Part shown: one piece after another, positions 45,401 to 53,586 of the stretch
How the letters are laid out: each line of letters begins with the position of its first letter
Position numbering within the stretch: the stretch's first letter is position 1
Assembly: GCA_964488495.1 (NCBI GenBank)
Contig: CAZAUQ010000003.1
Coordinates: 1-64,000 of the forward strand
Source: UBA1402 sp964488495
Lineage (GTDB): Bacteria; Bacteroidota; Bacteroidia; Bacteroidales; UBA1402
Length of the DNA: 64,000 nt
Direction of reading: 5' to 3'
Made by a program: the position numbers and the translations under genes
The notes under the pieces: generated by a model
What the model was told of the DNA's origin: nothing
Databases searched by the model: none
What the model saw: only the letters and a program-made list of their open reading frames with translations

Positions 45401-46869
45401 GCGTTGCGGCCGTTTCTGCCTACAAATCCAATCTGATCATGGATCATATGACAATGACCGACATTGATTCCAATCCTGTTGCCGCCAGGTATTCCGATAT
45501 AATTCTTACAAACAGCGAGATCCATTCCAGAGTACTGGGCGACCTGGTCAATGTGAAATACGGCAAAGCCCGTATCGAAAATTGCCGTTTTTACGGAAAC
45601 TCCTTTCCCGATACGGACGGCATCGACTACGATGAGGTGCAAAACGGAGTGATCAAAAATGTAGTCATTCGTGATTTTGAAGGCTCCAACTGTGATGCCA
45701 TTGACATTGGCGAAGCAACTAAAAATGTAAAGATAGACAGCGTCCTGATTTATAACATTTCCGACAAAGGAATCTCTGCAGGACAACGTTCCACAGTCTT
45801 TGTGAAAAACGTGACCATCCTCAACACCAATCTTGGTTTTGGCATCAAAGATTCCAGTTGTGTTTTTATCAGTAACAGCACATTCTTTGGTGTGGCAACA
45901 CCCGTGGCCTGCTATGAGAAAAATACCGGCAAAGCCGGAGGTAACGCTTACGTCACCCACAGCATCCTCTCCAATAGTTACGACAGAACCTACCTCAAAG
46001 ATGCCAGATCGACTGTCCTTTTTTCCAACAGCATATCCGACAACGACAGCTTGCCCGGAAATTCTGACAATCTATATGGAAATCCGGGTTTTGTGGCTCC
46101 TGCCTATTATGATTTTGCTTTTATCAATCCCTTTCCCTTGCTCCTGGGATCGTCTTATTATCCTGAAACGCCCCAAACTCAACCGGCCATTACCGAGATC
46201 TTTTTCAACGGCAACATGGACGAAGAGCGTACAGAATTTATCGGCCTCTACCATCCCGGACAAGAAAGTGTGGACCTTTCGGGTTATACCATTTCTCATG
46301 CCATCGATTTTACTTTCCCCGAAGGCAGCATCATGGAACCGGGAACGCATTGCTACATCGTGAAAGACTTATCAAAACTTCCGCAGTGGAGTTCCAATCC
46401 TAAAGTCTACGAATGGGCTTCTGAACGGAGTCTCTCCAACGAGGGTGAAGCCATACGCCTCAACAACGCATACGGTATGGCCATCGATCAGGTGGCTTAC
46501 AGCCCCGATGCTCCCTGGCCCTTTACGGGGGGCGAAGACGAAAGGGTGCTTTCGCTGCTTTCTTACGAGCTGGACAACCATTTGGCCGTGAACTGGACAA
46601 GCAAAGCCTACGACCTGGTAACAGGTGGATTTATCGTGCACAGGAACAACAAATGTCAACTCTGGCCCAATCCTACCTCCGGCATTGTTAACATAAACCT
46701 CGAAGGCGAGGCCGGCAAAAAAATGGAGGTGTACACGCTGACAGGAAACCTGGTATATTCCACAACAGTTCAAAACCGGCAAATGGTGGACCTTGGTCAA
46801 TTTGCCGGTCAACTCCTGCTGGTCAGAATTGGAGACAGTTTCGAGAAATTAGTAGTCCTTGACAGGTAA
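42403..46869 (+). CDS. giant T9SS-exported LTD / CotH-kinase-like / beta-helix protein
   Basis: The 1488-residue secreted protein starts with a signal peptide (MSIKHKLCTTILLLYSVNITAQ). A lamin-tail domain follows (VCINEILASNS to about residue 130), a chitobiase-type Ig module (RYTLDGSEPTEESPEYTEPI), and a CotH-like domain with LRVSGSDWSSTLFRDGLFQQ, NGEYLGIHNMREKVN and WRWILIDMDRGF. Next come beta domains, a parallel beta-helix region (about 910-1220), a second LTD (ITEIFFNGN) and a T9SS sorting domain (LWPNPTSGIVNI). CotH domains in spores are protein kinases; in bacterial surface proteins the activity is unproven. The LTD and beta-helix parts suggest polymer binding at the cell surface. It is monocistronic, between a terminator and a convergent gene. 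Confidence 0.88.
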   Translation: MSIKHKLCTTILLLYSVNITAQVCINEILASNSMVNADPASGEYSDWVELYNAGSTAINLNGYYLTDNLNEPEKWQITGNVSIPARGYLLIWCDDQGSGLHSNFKLSASGEELGLFDSSLRLIDSLTFGAQFSNISYARYPDGTETWRYYTQPSPASKNGDTGFAGQVDNVPEFLQKGGMYSSPLSVELFTDLGGTIRYTLDGSEPTEESPEYTEPILISSTKVVRARIFKPNFIPGYTTTSTYFINEDFETRNLPVISIATDPANFWDPDKGIYLQYYKPEWEYPINLELFENNGSDRAAVNERAGVKVNGKNSWELPQKMLGIYFRKQYEKGKLEYPLFHDRDRNTYDNFALRVSGSDWSSTLFRDGLFQQACHQYNMDIDNIAFRPCIVYVNGEYLGIHNMREKVNEDYIISNHQLEEGSFDLIENVDGEKGVREAAAGDLTAWNKLWALIQQDLSQQANFDSVAYYFDIDNFNDLIAAQYYFGNTSISNNLMYWKPKEGGKWRWILIDMDRGFIKYEPLSFLAGKKSWPLTQLMADSNYVQSLCKRIADHLYTGFNYLRMSKRIDYHQGLIETEMPRQVARWYGTTSGYGDAIPSMEFWNNEVAALKTYAEYKPVYILKDLQNYGISAAALLSLSSSPSKACTWEFNNRRIDEAQWLGYYPMNLPITLKAVPKPGYTFMGWITPGKQEIIAKGSEWKYLDKGTDAKTDWYDPDFDDVEWSTGNAPLGYDFNGIATTVSYGPDNTNKYLTTYFRKKFNLTESTLKNSVFILKIRRDDGAVVYLNGKELIRSNMPAGEINYNSLATESRTDTTYHCYPVDASALLWGDNVIAVEIHQVQKSSSDLFFDLQLIAETTDNTDYLSASDSYTFSLSENKSLRAFYREDGQSVIPEIITGDLTLYKDRSPYLLQGDVNIPRNSTLTIEPGVVVMMPPKAKFIINGSVQAIGTSTDSIVFMLNPAYDSSESWGALCFINTTDTSRLSYVTIRDASDGPKLYNCVAAVSAYKSNLIMDHMTMTDIDSNPVAARYSDIILTNSEIHSRVLGDLVNVKYGKARIENCRFYGNSFPDTDGIDYDEVQNGVIKNVVIRDFEGSNCDAIDIGEATKNVKIDSVLIYNISDKGISAGQRSTVFVKNVTILNTNLGFGIKDSSCVFISNSTFFGVATPVACYEKNTGKAGGNAYVTHSILSNSYDRTYLKDARSTVLFSNSISDNDSLPGNSDNLYGNPGFVAPAYYDFAFINPFPLLLGSSYYPETPQTQPAITEIFFNGNMDEERTEFIGLYHPGQESVDLSGYTISHAIDFTFPEGSIMEPGTHCYIVKDLSKLPQWSSNPKVYEWASERSLSNEGEAIRLNNAYGMAIDQVAYSPDAPWPFTGGEDERVLSLLSYELDNHLAVNWTSKAYDLVTGGFIVHRNNKCQLWPNPTSGIVNINLEGEAGKKMEVYTLTGNLVYSTTVQNRQMVDLGQFAGQLLLVRIGDSFEKLVVLDR

Positions 46870-46893
46870 TTCTTTGTCGTTCATTTCTCCTGC

Positions 46894-47814
46894 CTAAGGT
46901 AAATTCTTTTTTTGTACGGTCCAACCAGGTTCTTTGGAGAGTCCGCAGGGATTTCCTTTAAACATTTTTCCGGCTTTCCTGTCGTTTTGCAATTGCCATT
47001 TGCACCAGGCAGAAACTACCCGGGCAAATTCTCCGCCGTGAGGCTGACTGTAAGTGCCTCCGTGTCCGACATCCAGATTTCCAACAAACACAGGCACATG
47101 ATTCAGGCGCGAAAAATCGTCCATGCCGTTGTTGTAGGCTATATCCGAAGGCCCTCCCAAAAGATAAAGAGTGGGAGTGTGTACCTTTTCAAGTTGATCT
47201 TTGCCGAGCTGTGGCATGCCGGGCATGCCATTGCCCAGGTTGTCCAGGATACCGCTATTGCATACTATTAAGGTCGAAATTCTGGGATCTCCGCTTACTT
47301 CGAGGGCTTGTAATCCACCGCAGGACATGCCGCTTACAGCAATTTTGGTGATGTCCAGTTTATTGTAATACACACTTTGCCGGTCGCTGTTTTGAGCAAT
47401 AGCCCAATCAATGGCATCCAGAAGCTGCGATGCCCCGGATCTTTCTCTCACTTGTTCTCCTGTTTCTTTGGGTATGGTGCCGATGGCAATAACCAAAAAT
47501 CCATGCGAAGCGAGTTCGTTCAAAAATTTGTAATGCTCCCAGGGCGAATTGAAACAAGCGCCATTTCCCCAAGCTATTATGGCCAACTTATTGTTTTTCC
47601 CGAAAGCATCAAGATCCTGAGGCCGGAAAATGGTGTGCGTAGGCAAGAGTGGATCGGCCATCATCAGGGCACTGTACTTTCCTGTGCCGCCGTTCTCCAC
47701 TATTCTGCTGCTTGCTTCTTGTGCTCTTATGCTGCCTGTTTCTTGAGCTCTTATGCTGCCCGAAAAAAGAAGAAAGACAGAAATCAATACTGAACGAATC
47801 GTTGTTTTCATCAT
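46894..47814 (-). CDS. secreted alpha/beta hydrolase (chlorophyllase/cutinase-like fold)
   Basis: The 306-residue product has a signal peptide followed by an unusual duplicated GSIRAQE segment. The hydrolase core shows the nucleophile elbow SGMSCGGLQAL, an acid region LLGGPSDIAYNNG and the catalytic His in DVGHGGTY. This arrangement fits dienelactone/cutinase-like secreted esterases. The substrate is unknown. It starts ten bases after the TlpA-like gene and is the last gene of a leftward trio; its end faces the CotH-like gene. Confidence 0.75.
   Translation of the reverse strand: MMKTTIRSVLISVFLLFSGSIRAQETGSIRAQEASSRIVENGGTGKYSALMMADPLLPTHTIFRPQDLDAFGKNNKLAIIAWGNGACFNSPWEHYKFLNELASHGFLVIAIGTIPKETGEQVRERSGASQLLDAIDWAIAQNSDRQSVYYNKLDITKIAVSGMSCGGLQALEVSGDPRISTLIVCNSGILDNLGNGMPGMPQLGKDQLEKVHTPTLYLLGGPSDIAYNNGMDDFSRLNHVPVFVGNLDVGHGGTYSQPHGGEFARVVSAWCKWQLQNDRKAGKMFKGNPCGLSKEPGWTVQKKNLP
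47713..47760 (-). repeat. 24-base tandem duplication at the hydrolase signal-peptide junction
   Basis: Two 24-base units (47713-47736 and 47737-47760) differ at two positions. They encode GSIRAQET and GSIRAQEA, duplicating the probable signal-peptidase site AQE. Confidence 0.85.
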
Positions 47815-47824
47815 TGCTGTATTT

Positions 47825-49348
47825 TTAGTTGTTTGTCAGTTGCTCAAGTTTGATCTCTAATACCTGTTCTGTTTTGCAACCCGGGTTATCGTTGAAAACG
47901 ACTTTTCCTTCTTTGTTTATCAGGATGTAATGAGGTACACCTGAAAGGGAAAAATGTTCATATAGAAACTCATATTGTTCATCGGTCAGCAATATATGAG
48001 TTCCGTTCAACTGGTATTGTTTGATGACATTATGCCAGGTATCCTTTGCTGACCGGCAACACAAATAGATAAATTCAACTTCAGGATATCTTTCCTGCAT
48101 TTGAATGGAGTGAGGAATTTGTCTTTTGCAAGGAGAGCACCAGGTAGCCCAGATATCAATGTAAACAAACTTTCCCTGATTGTCCTTCATTATTTTTTCC
48201 AATAAGTCTGAACCCGACAAAGAGTCGTATTGATTTAGTTTTGCCTTCTTTGGAATTTTCAGATTTCTTATCCCGGCCACTTTTTCGCTGGTTTCATCGC
48301 ATTTTGTCAGTAATAATTGCCGGATATAGGGCTCTTTGAAATTTTCTTCTATCAGGGTTGAATAGGTTGTAATTACATGTTGGTCAATTTCTTCTTCGAG
48401 AAAACCTGTAGTATACATGGTGGAGGCTGCTAAAAATTCAGCCCAAATTCCATTTCTCGTCTTTAGGTTTTGTTCCAGCTCTTTTGTGGTAATTTCCAGA
48501 CGGAATTGTTCCCTGGTTCTTTCCTTTGGTTCCAGGTACACTCCCGGACTCGATTCGACATTGAACCGATAGGCATTGTGAAAAGAATTGTAGTCGGAGC
48601 AGATCAGCGCTTTTTCGTTAAATGCTATGGAATCCGTGATAAATGAATAAAACGCTTGTCGTTCCATGGGTGTTTCCAATGTCCGGCCTAGTTTAATCAG
48701 GTCATTATAAATCGAATAACTTGCACTGTATTTTAAACAATCGGCCAGTAAATCAGGGAGTGAATCGGTTATCAATTTATTCTCAACCCTATCTAAAAGT
48801 TCTTTTTCAAACTCAAGATACAGCGCTTTTAAATCCTGTGGAGACAAATCTGTTGGTTTATTATCGCGAAAACTGCCTAACTGATTATTCATCCACGAAT
48901 TCAAAGACATAAAAGTAGTTTGAAACTCATCGTGCTTATCATCAAACTCGCCGGAAACAATGCTCAACCGGCCGTTGATCTTATCAATGTTACATGTCAG
49001 ATACAGGGTGTCGTTAGGGAAAAGATAAGGAGTTATCCTGTAGTCGGCATATTTTAACCAGGTGTTGATTGAATGGTAAAGAGGGATATCAAACAGGAAA
49101 CGGCCCTCTTTGTCAATGCTGGTTTCGAAAGTGTGTTGGCCGTCAATGGTAATGTCGTCTACGTATAGAAAAATTCTTTTCGGAGCAGTCCTAAAGTCTT
49201 TGATGTTTGTAAGTTGCCCAATAATCAGCGAGCGTTGTTCAATGTTGGGAATGAATGTGCCGCTTTCGGAAAAATTCGATTCAAATGCAGACTTATTACA
49301 AGCAGAAAATAAAAAAATCAAAAAGAGGATTTGAATAATTGGTTTCAT
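47825..49348 (-). CDS. TlpA-like thioredoxin-fold lipoprotein
   Basis: The 507-residue product has a lipoprotein signal ending LFSAC (Cys17), a long N-terminal region of about 340 residues with DUF4369-like beta strands followed by helices, and a C-terminal thioredoxin domain. The active site is WCSPC in DIWATWCSPCKRQIP (about residues 400-410), and the cis-Pro region is SGVPHYILINKEG. Such proteins reduce periplasmic disulfides. The ATG at 49348 fits the lipoprotein signal; a further ATG lies at 49381. It sits between an unknown secreted protein and a hydrolase on one strand. Confidence 0.85.
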   Translation of the reverse strand: MKPIIQILFLIFLFSACNKSAFESNFSESGTFIPNIEQRSLIIGQLTNIKDFRTAPKRIFLYVDDITIDGQHTFETSIDKEGRFLFDIPLYHSINTWLKYADYRITPYLFPNDTLYLTCNIDKINGRLSIVSGEFDDKHDEFQTTFMSLNSWMNNQLGSFRDNKPTDLSPQDLKALYLEFEKELLDRVENKLITDSLPDLLADCLKYSASYSIYNDLIKLGRTLETPMERQAFYSFITDSIAFNEKALICSDYNSFHNAYRFNVESSPGVYLEPKERTREQFRLEITTKELEQNLKTRNGIWAEFLAASTMYTTGFLEEEIDQHVITTYSTLIEENFKEPYIRQLLLTKCDETSEKVAGIRNLKIPKKAKLNQYDSLSGSDLLEKIMKDNQGKFVYIDIWATWCSPCKRQIPHSIQMQERYPEVEFIYLCCRSAKDTWHNVIKQYQLNGTHILLTDEQYEFLYEHFSLSGVPHYILINKEGKVVFNDNPGCKTEQVLEIKLEQLTNN

Positions 49349-49395
49349 CGTTCGCTTATCATGTGGTAAATTATTCTTCAAAATCAGGATAATTA

Positions 49396-50205
49396 TTACT
49401 TAGTTTCTTTCCAGATAAATTTATCTCCATCCGGGCTAAACTTAATGTGAGCCGTAGGGATGGATTCAATATGTGCTCTTAAAAGTTCGGCGGACTTGAT
49501 CACTTTCTTTATCTTTTGATTGGGTGTAAAAAGCACAAAATGTCCTGCCGGGATAGATTCTCTGTAATAGTATTCAACGTTTTTGCATCCGAGCTTCTCG
49601 AGTAATACCTTACACAGTTTGGCTTTTGAAGAGGCGTTGGACATGGAAAAGGCCTGAATTCCGGTATGGAATTCTTTGTCTGTTTCAATCCGTTTTTCAG
49701 TTTTTAAAAGATGAATAAGTATGTTAGTATGTTCGGCGCTTAACCCGTAACGCAGCCAGGCTCCCAGCAGGAATGAACGAATTTGTTTCTCATTAACAAC
49801 TATTTCCGGTTTCATTGTTCCGAAATACACCGTATCCATTTTTCCGGTATACATACCTCCGGGTTTATAATCAAAAAAATCATCCAGCTTTTGCGATAAA
49901 GAAGGAGAATAGATTTTAAGACCCATGGAGGCTCCGTTGTTTTCAATACGAATGTCGGGATAATCGGCACTGAACAGGGAGTCAATAAATACACAAAGAT
50001 TTAATTCTTTGGCGTTCAATATATCAACCCGCTGATAATAAAAATCGTCAGCCGGTGTGAATGTCCGCTGATATCCCATATATTCATTAAGGGTACCCAA
50101 CAAAAAATACTCTTTATCGAATTTGTTCTCATCAAATTGAGCTCTCATCAGGAAGCTGCAACACAGGAAGGAAATCAGGAATAAAAAACCCGAGAAGTGT
50201 TTCAT
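49396..50205 (-). CDS. secreted protein of unknown function
   Basis: The product is about 269 residues with a signal peptide (MKHFSGFLFLISFLCCSFLMRAQ). I recognise no domain. The body is rich in Lys, Tyr and Phe, with a possible helical stretch around LRYGLSAEHTNILIHLLKTEK and a basic C-terminus. It is the first gene of a leftward trio with the TlpA-like gene 47 bases downstream. The ATG at 50205 is preferred over 50220 as it begins the signal peptide directly. Confidence 0.65.
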   Translation of the reverse strand: MKHFSGFLFLISFLCCSFLMRAQFDENKFDKEYFLLGTLNEYMGYQRTFTPADDFYYQRVDILNAKELNLCVFIDSLFSADYPDIRIENNGASMGLKIYSPSLSQKLDDFFDYKPGGMYTGKMDTVYFGTMKPEIVVNEKQIRSFLLGAWLRYGLSAEHTNILIHLLKTEKRIETDKEFHTGIQAFSMSNASSKAKLCKVLLEKLGCKNVEYYYRESIPAGHFVLFTPNQKIKKVIKSAELLRAHIESIPTAHIKFSPDGDKFIWKETK

Positions 50206-50234
50206 GATAGTAGAATTCAAATGATTTTTAAAAG

Positions 50235-50270
50235 CATTACCGATGCCTCTTTTTTAGGGCATCGGTAATG
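50235..50270 (-). terminator. strong terminator after solute-binding gene
   Basis: CATTACCGATGCC (50235-50247) and GGCATCGGTAATG (50258-50270) form a perfect 13-base-pair stem. Eight T flank it on the plus strand and TTTT on the minus strand, so it could act in both directions. It separates the solute-binding gene from the trio. Confidence 0.8.
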
Positions 50271-50278
50271 GCTTTTTT

Positions 50279-51760
50279 TTACGGCATCTGAGCCCCTTCG
50301 AACCATTCGTTCCAAATGGTTTCAAACGTCCCATCCGTTTTCATGGCATCGAGATGATTTTGCCATTGCTGAACAGTACTGGCCGGTGTATTGAGCGAGA
50401 ATGCAATATAATCTCTTAAATCCGACGCTTGCAGCTGTTGATTCAGATCGCTCATAGGCACCTCGCTGATTTCGGCAAGCCATTTCACATCCAGATCTGT
50501 CATCAGCAGCGCCTGAACCTCACCATCAATCAATTGCTGAAACGCCTCGGTGGATGTAAGCGAAGTGGCTACAATGTTTTGAAAACCATTGTTGATCAGA
50601 TAATCATGAGTAAACCAGCCCTTAGGGGTGGCAATGGATTGAAGGGCTTTGGCTTGTTCTATGGTTTCAATAGTTAAGCCCGAAGATGCCAGCGTATAAA
50701 AATAGCTTTTGCTGGTGGAAATCGGCCCAACCCATTGGAACATGTCTTCGCGTTCGGGTGTACGGGTCATGTTGAACAAGGCGCTGTTTGGCAAGTATTG
50801 CACGATGGCGTATGCATCCAGCCACAGGCCCATGTTGAGTTTGTTCACATGTCCGGTTCTTGCCTGAATTTCATTCACAATATCCACAGAGGCGCCTTCA
50901 ATTTTTCGTGTCGTATCCTGGCCGGTATAATAGCTGAAAGGAGGACTGACTTCTGTATAGATCTGAATGGTTCCCGGCATGTAGTCGACAGGCATCCCTG
51001 GAAAATAACTCCTCATGATCGAGATGGATCTCTGATTCTTAATCATGGCTTCGATGGCTTGTTGAGTGTTGCTGACAACCGCATCGCTTACGTCTTTTGA
51101 AAAGGCAATATAATTATATGCCGTGAGGTAGCGTGTTACTGTCATAATATTCTGCATGAAATAGCCTGAGGGAGTTGACGAAACCAGATGGAAGAATTCA
51201 CTGGCCATAAAACGGATATCACCATTCATAAATGCAGCCAAGGCTTCGTCATAGGTGTTGTAATACACCAAATTGTCAAATCCAAGCTCTTCAAGAGTGG
51301 TTGTTTCAATCCAGTGCCTTACTACCGCTATGGAAGGAAGCAGTTTGCACTCTTCAATAGCTAAAGGATATTGATAACCAGAGTTTCCCTTTTCAAAGAT
51401 ACCATACATGGACTGACTCGTTGGGCCTGCCCATTTGAAAAGGTCTTTACGTTCGGGGGTGTACGCTGTTGACAAGAGCGCCTTGTTTGGGCCGGCTAAA
51501 GCAGCGTCGTAGGCAGTTTGCCAGGATTCAGACAGGCTCATCATCTCAAATTCAACACCTGCATTTTGCATGGCCTGTGCAGCAATGTCTGCATCTATCC
51601 CTACAACTTCACCCTCATTTTCATAACAGTTTGGAGTAAATTCGACACCGAAGACCTGAATAGGCTTATCCTCCGGAACGTCATTATTACAACTGTTCAA
51701 GCTGAATAATACCGCCATTGTTAAAATGGAAATGGTAAAAAGATTCTTTTTGTTTTTCAT
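50279..51760 (-). CDS. tandem-domain solute-binding lipoprotein (SBP_bac_3-like)
   Basis: The 493-residue lipoprotein (signal ending FSLNSC, Cys24) contains two copies of the polar-amino-acid-type solute-binding fold. Copy one spans about residues 35-265 and copy two about 270-490. Both have the phrase YTPERKDLFKWAGPTSQS versus RTPEREDMFQWVGPISTS, plus similar IQVFGVEFTPN and IQIYTEVSPPF openings. Such proteins normally deliver amino acids or related compounds to an ABC permease or a sensor kinase; none is found nearby. The ligand is unknown. A strong terminator follows the stop. Confidence 0.82.
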   Translation of the reverse strand: MKNKKNLFTISILTMAVLFSLNSCNNDVPEDKPIQVFGVEFTPNCYENEGEVVGIDADIAAQAMQNAGVEFEMMSLSESWQTAYDAALAGPNKALLSTAYTPERKDLFKWAGPTSQSMYGIFEKGNSGYQYPLAIEECKLLPSIAVVRHWIETTTLEELGFDNLVYYNTYDEALAAFMNGDIRFMASEFFHLVSSTPSGYFMQNIMTVTRYLTAYNYIAFSKDVSDAVVSNTQQAIEAMIKNQRSISIMRSYFPGMPVDYMPGTIQIYTEVSPPFSYYTGQDTTRKIEGASVDIVNEIQARTGHVNKLNMGLWLDAYAIVQYLPNSALFNMTRTPEREDMFQWVGPISTSKSYFYTLASSGLTIETIEQAKALQSIATPKGWFTHDYLINNGFQNIVATSLTSTEAFQQLIDGEVQALLMTDLDVKWLAEISEVPMSDLNQQLQASDLRDYIAFSLNTPASTVQQWQNHLDAMKTDGTFETIWNEWFEGAQMP

Positions 51761-51838
51761 AACTGATTTTTTTTGGCTTAAGTCTGTTTATATTGATTTG
51801 ATAATAACACTGATAATTATATTGTTACAAGTAAAGAA

Positions 51839-52233
51839 TTATTTCTTTATCAATTTTCCCCGGTGTAAGTTGTTGTCCTTAGACAATGTGTAAAAATAAA
51901 CTCCACGAGCTATGTTCGTCAGGTCTATTGTTTCTGAATTCTGAACACAGGTTGACAGCACTTTACGACCCTGAGCATCGAATAACTCAAAGACAGCCTG
52001 ACTGTTGGTGTTGTTCAATCGGATGGATAGTTGGTTAGTGAATGGATTCGGATAAACAACCGGGCTTTTCGATTCTAGATCGTTAGCTGTATGGATAGAA
52101 TTAACTAAATGGATTGAATAATAGTAAGTTGTTTTTAAAACAAAGGGGATTCCATCGTAATAATAGGAGAGGGCTTCCTCGATCAACTTATCGCCTGTTT
52201 CATTGTAAGTAAATGCGTAGTCGTGATTTTTTA
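51839..52233 (-). pseudogene. 3' fragment of a T9SS-exported protein, cut by IS element
   Basis: From the IS edge the frame reads KNHDYAFTYNETGDKLIEEA and continues through YYYDGIPF into a T9SS type A sorting domain (VVYPNPFTNQLSIRL to ARGVYFYTLSK). The open frame continues into the IS end to an ATG at 52276, but that part is IS sequence. This is the tail of a larger surface protein whose 5' part is missing or unrecognised. The 78-base gap 51761-51838 to the solute-binding gene holds only A/T-rich sequence. Confidence 0.75.
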
Positions 52234-52265
52234 GGCACTGTCTAAAATTTTGTGTAAACGACAAT
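52234..52265. repeat. IS256 inverted repeat, left
   Basis: It begins GGCACTGTCTAAAA and matches the right repeat at 25 of 32 positions. Confidence 0.8.
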
Positions 52266-52279
52266 TGGGTTTTCATAAA

Positions 52280-53515
52280 TCACAGTAAAATTCTGTTTTC
52301 AAATATACAAATAAACTGATTCAGAACGATGGCCCAGTTTTTTATAGGCATTGTCCATTTCTTTTCTATCTCATTAATTGCAAGATAAACGGATTTTTTC
52401 ACAGCGTCATCATTCGGAAAGGAGAGTTTTACTTTGGTATATTTCCGAATTTTACTGTTCGGGTTCTCAATCTGGTTGGTCGTATAGATAATCCTTCGGA
52501 TTTCCATAGGATAGTCAAAGAAGGTGGTAAGATCATCCCAATTGGTACGCCAGCTACGTACAGCATAGCGGTATTTTGAGTTCCATTTTTGTTCAAAGGC
52601 ATCCAATGACAAAGCCGCAGAGTCCTTGTTTACAGCACCGTAGATGGTTTTCATATCTCTGGTGAATTCCTTCAGATCTTTGTATGTGACGTATTTACAA
52701 CTGTTTCGGATCTGATGTACGACACAGATCTGGGTGGCCGCCTGAGGAAAGACACTACGGATGGTATCCGTAAATCCGTTCAAATTGTCCGTACAGGTGA
52801 TCAGAATATCTTCCACCCCGCGGGCTTTCAGATCGGTAAGTACACTCATCCAAAAGGCGGAACTTTCTGCTCTGCCTAACCATAGACCAAGAACTTCTTT
52901 CTTGCCTGTATTATTAAGGCCTATGCAAATGTAAACGGTTTTGTTGACAACCTTTCCACCATCGCGGACCTTAAACATTATACCGTCCATCCAAACAATC
53001 AGGTATTGTCTCTCAAGTGCCCTGTTTTGCCATTCCTGAGCCGCTTGGGTAACTCTGTTGGTGATGATGGAGATGGAAGAGCCCGATAAGTTTATCTCAT
53101 AAATACTGCGCAATTCTTCCTCGATATCAGAAACACTCATGCCTTTGGCATAAAGCGATATAACCAGCTTCTCTATGGATAAGCCCCGGCTTTTATACTT
53201 GGGAATAATAATGGGCTCATAGGCTCCATTCCTGTCCCTGGGAATTTGTATGGTTGATTCACCATGCTCAGTTTGGATGGTTTTTGCATAACTGCCATTC
53301 CTGGAATTACCGGTATTATTACCGGCAACATCATGTTTCTCGTAGCCAAGATGCACATCCATCTCGCCTTGCAACATATGCTCCAACACTTGAGAATGAA
53401 GATCTTTTAGAAACTTACTAACATCTTCTTCTGTCTTGAACTGTTTTAAAAATTCTTTAGATAACAGCTCTGCAGGTACTTCTGTTTTCTTTTTGACCAT
53501 AAATTGTGCTTCCAT
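52280..53515 (-). CDS. IS256-family transposase
   Basis: The 411-residue DDE transposase (Transposase_mut family) has the first catalytic Asp in VWMDGIMFKV, the second in CTDNLNGFTD followed by CVVHQIRNS, and the Glu in TTNQIENPNS. Length and order are normal for IS256. The residue after IEN is Pro, where relatives usually have Leu or Phe, which might weaken activity. ATGs at 53515 and 53500 are possible. It fills the element between the inverted repeats. Confidence 0.94.
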   Translation of the reverse strand: MEAQFMVKKKTEVPAELLSKEFLKQFKTEEDVSKFLKDLHSQVLEHMLQGEMDVHLGYEKHDVAGNNTGNSRNGSYAKTIQTEHGESTIQIPRDRNGAYEPIIIPKYKSRGLSIEKLVISLYAKGMSVSDIEEELRSIYEINLSGSSISIITNRVTQAAQEWQNRALERQYLIVWMDGIMFKVRDGGKVVNKTVYICIGLNNTGKKEVLGLWLGRAESSAFWMSVLTDLKARGVEDILITCTDNLNGFTDTIRSVFPQAATQICVVHQIRNSCKYVTYKDLKEFTRDMKTIYGAVNKDSAALSLDAFEQKWNSKYRYAVRSWRTNWDDLTTFFDYPMEIRRIIYTTNQIENPNSKIRKYTKVKLSFPNDDAVKKSVYLAINEIEKKWTMPIKNWAIVLNQFICIFENRILL

Positions 53516-53554
53516 TTTTTTAATGCTTAAATTTACAATGTTTTTTTTCTTAGC

Positions 53555-53586
53555 ATTATCGTTTACACAATTTATTGGATAGAGCC
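53555..53586. repeat. IS256 inverted repeat, right
   Basis: Its reverse complement begins GGCTCTATCCAATAAA and shares TTGTGTAAACGA with the left repeat. Confidence 0.8.

Larger units (their letters stand above)
52234..53586 (-). mobile_element. IS256-family insertion sequence
   Basis: The 1353-base element is bounded by imperfect inverted repeats of about 32 bases that share TTGTGTAAACGA and begin GGC. It carries one transposase gene. Flanking octamers read AATAAATC and AAAAAATC on the minus strand, a near-match to the 8-9 base target duplication expected of the family but with one mismatch. Confidence 0.88.
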
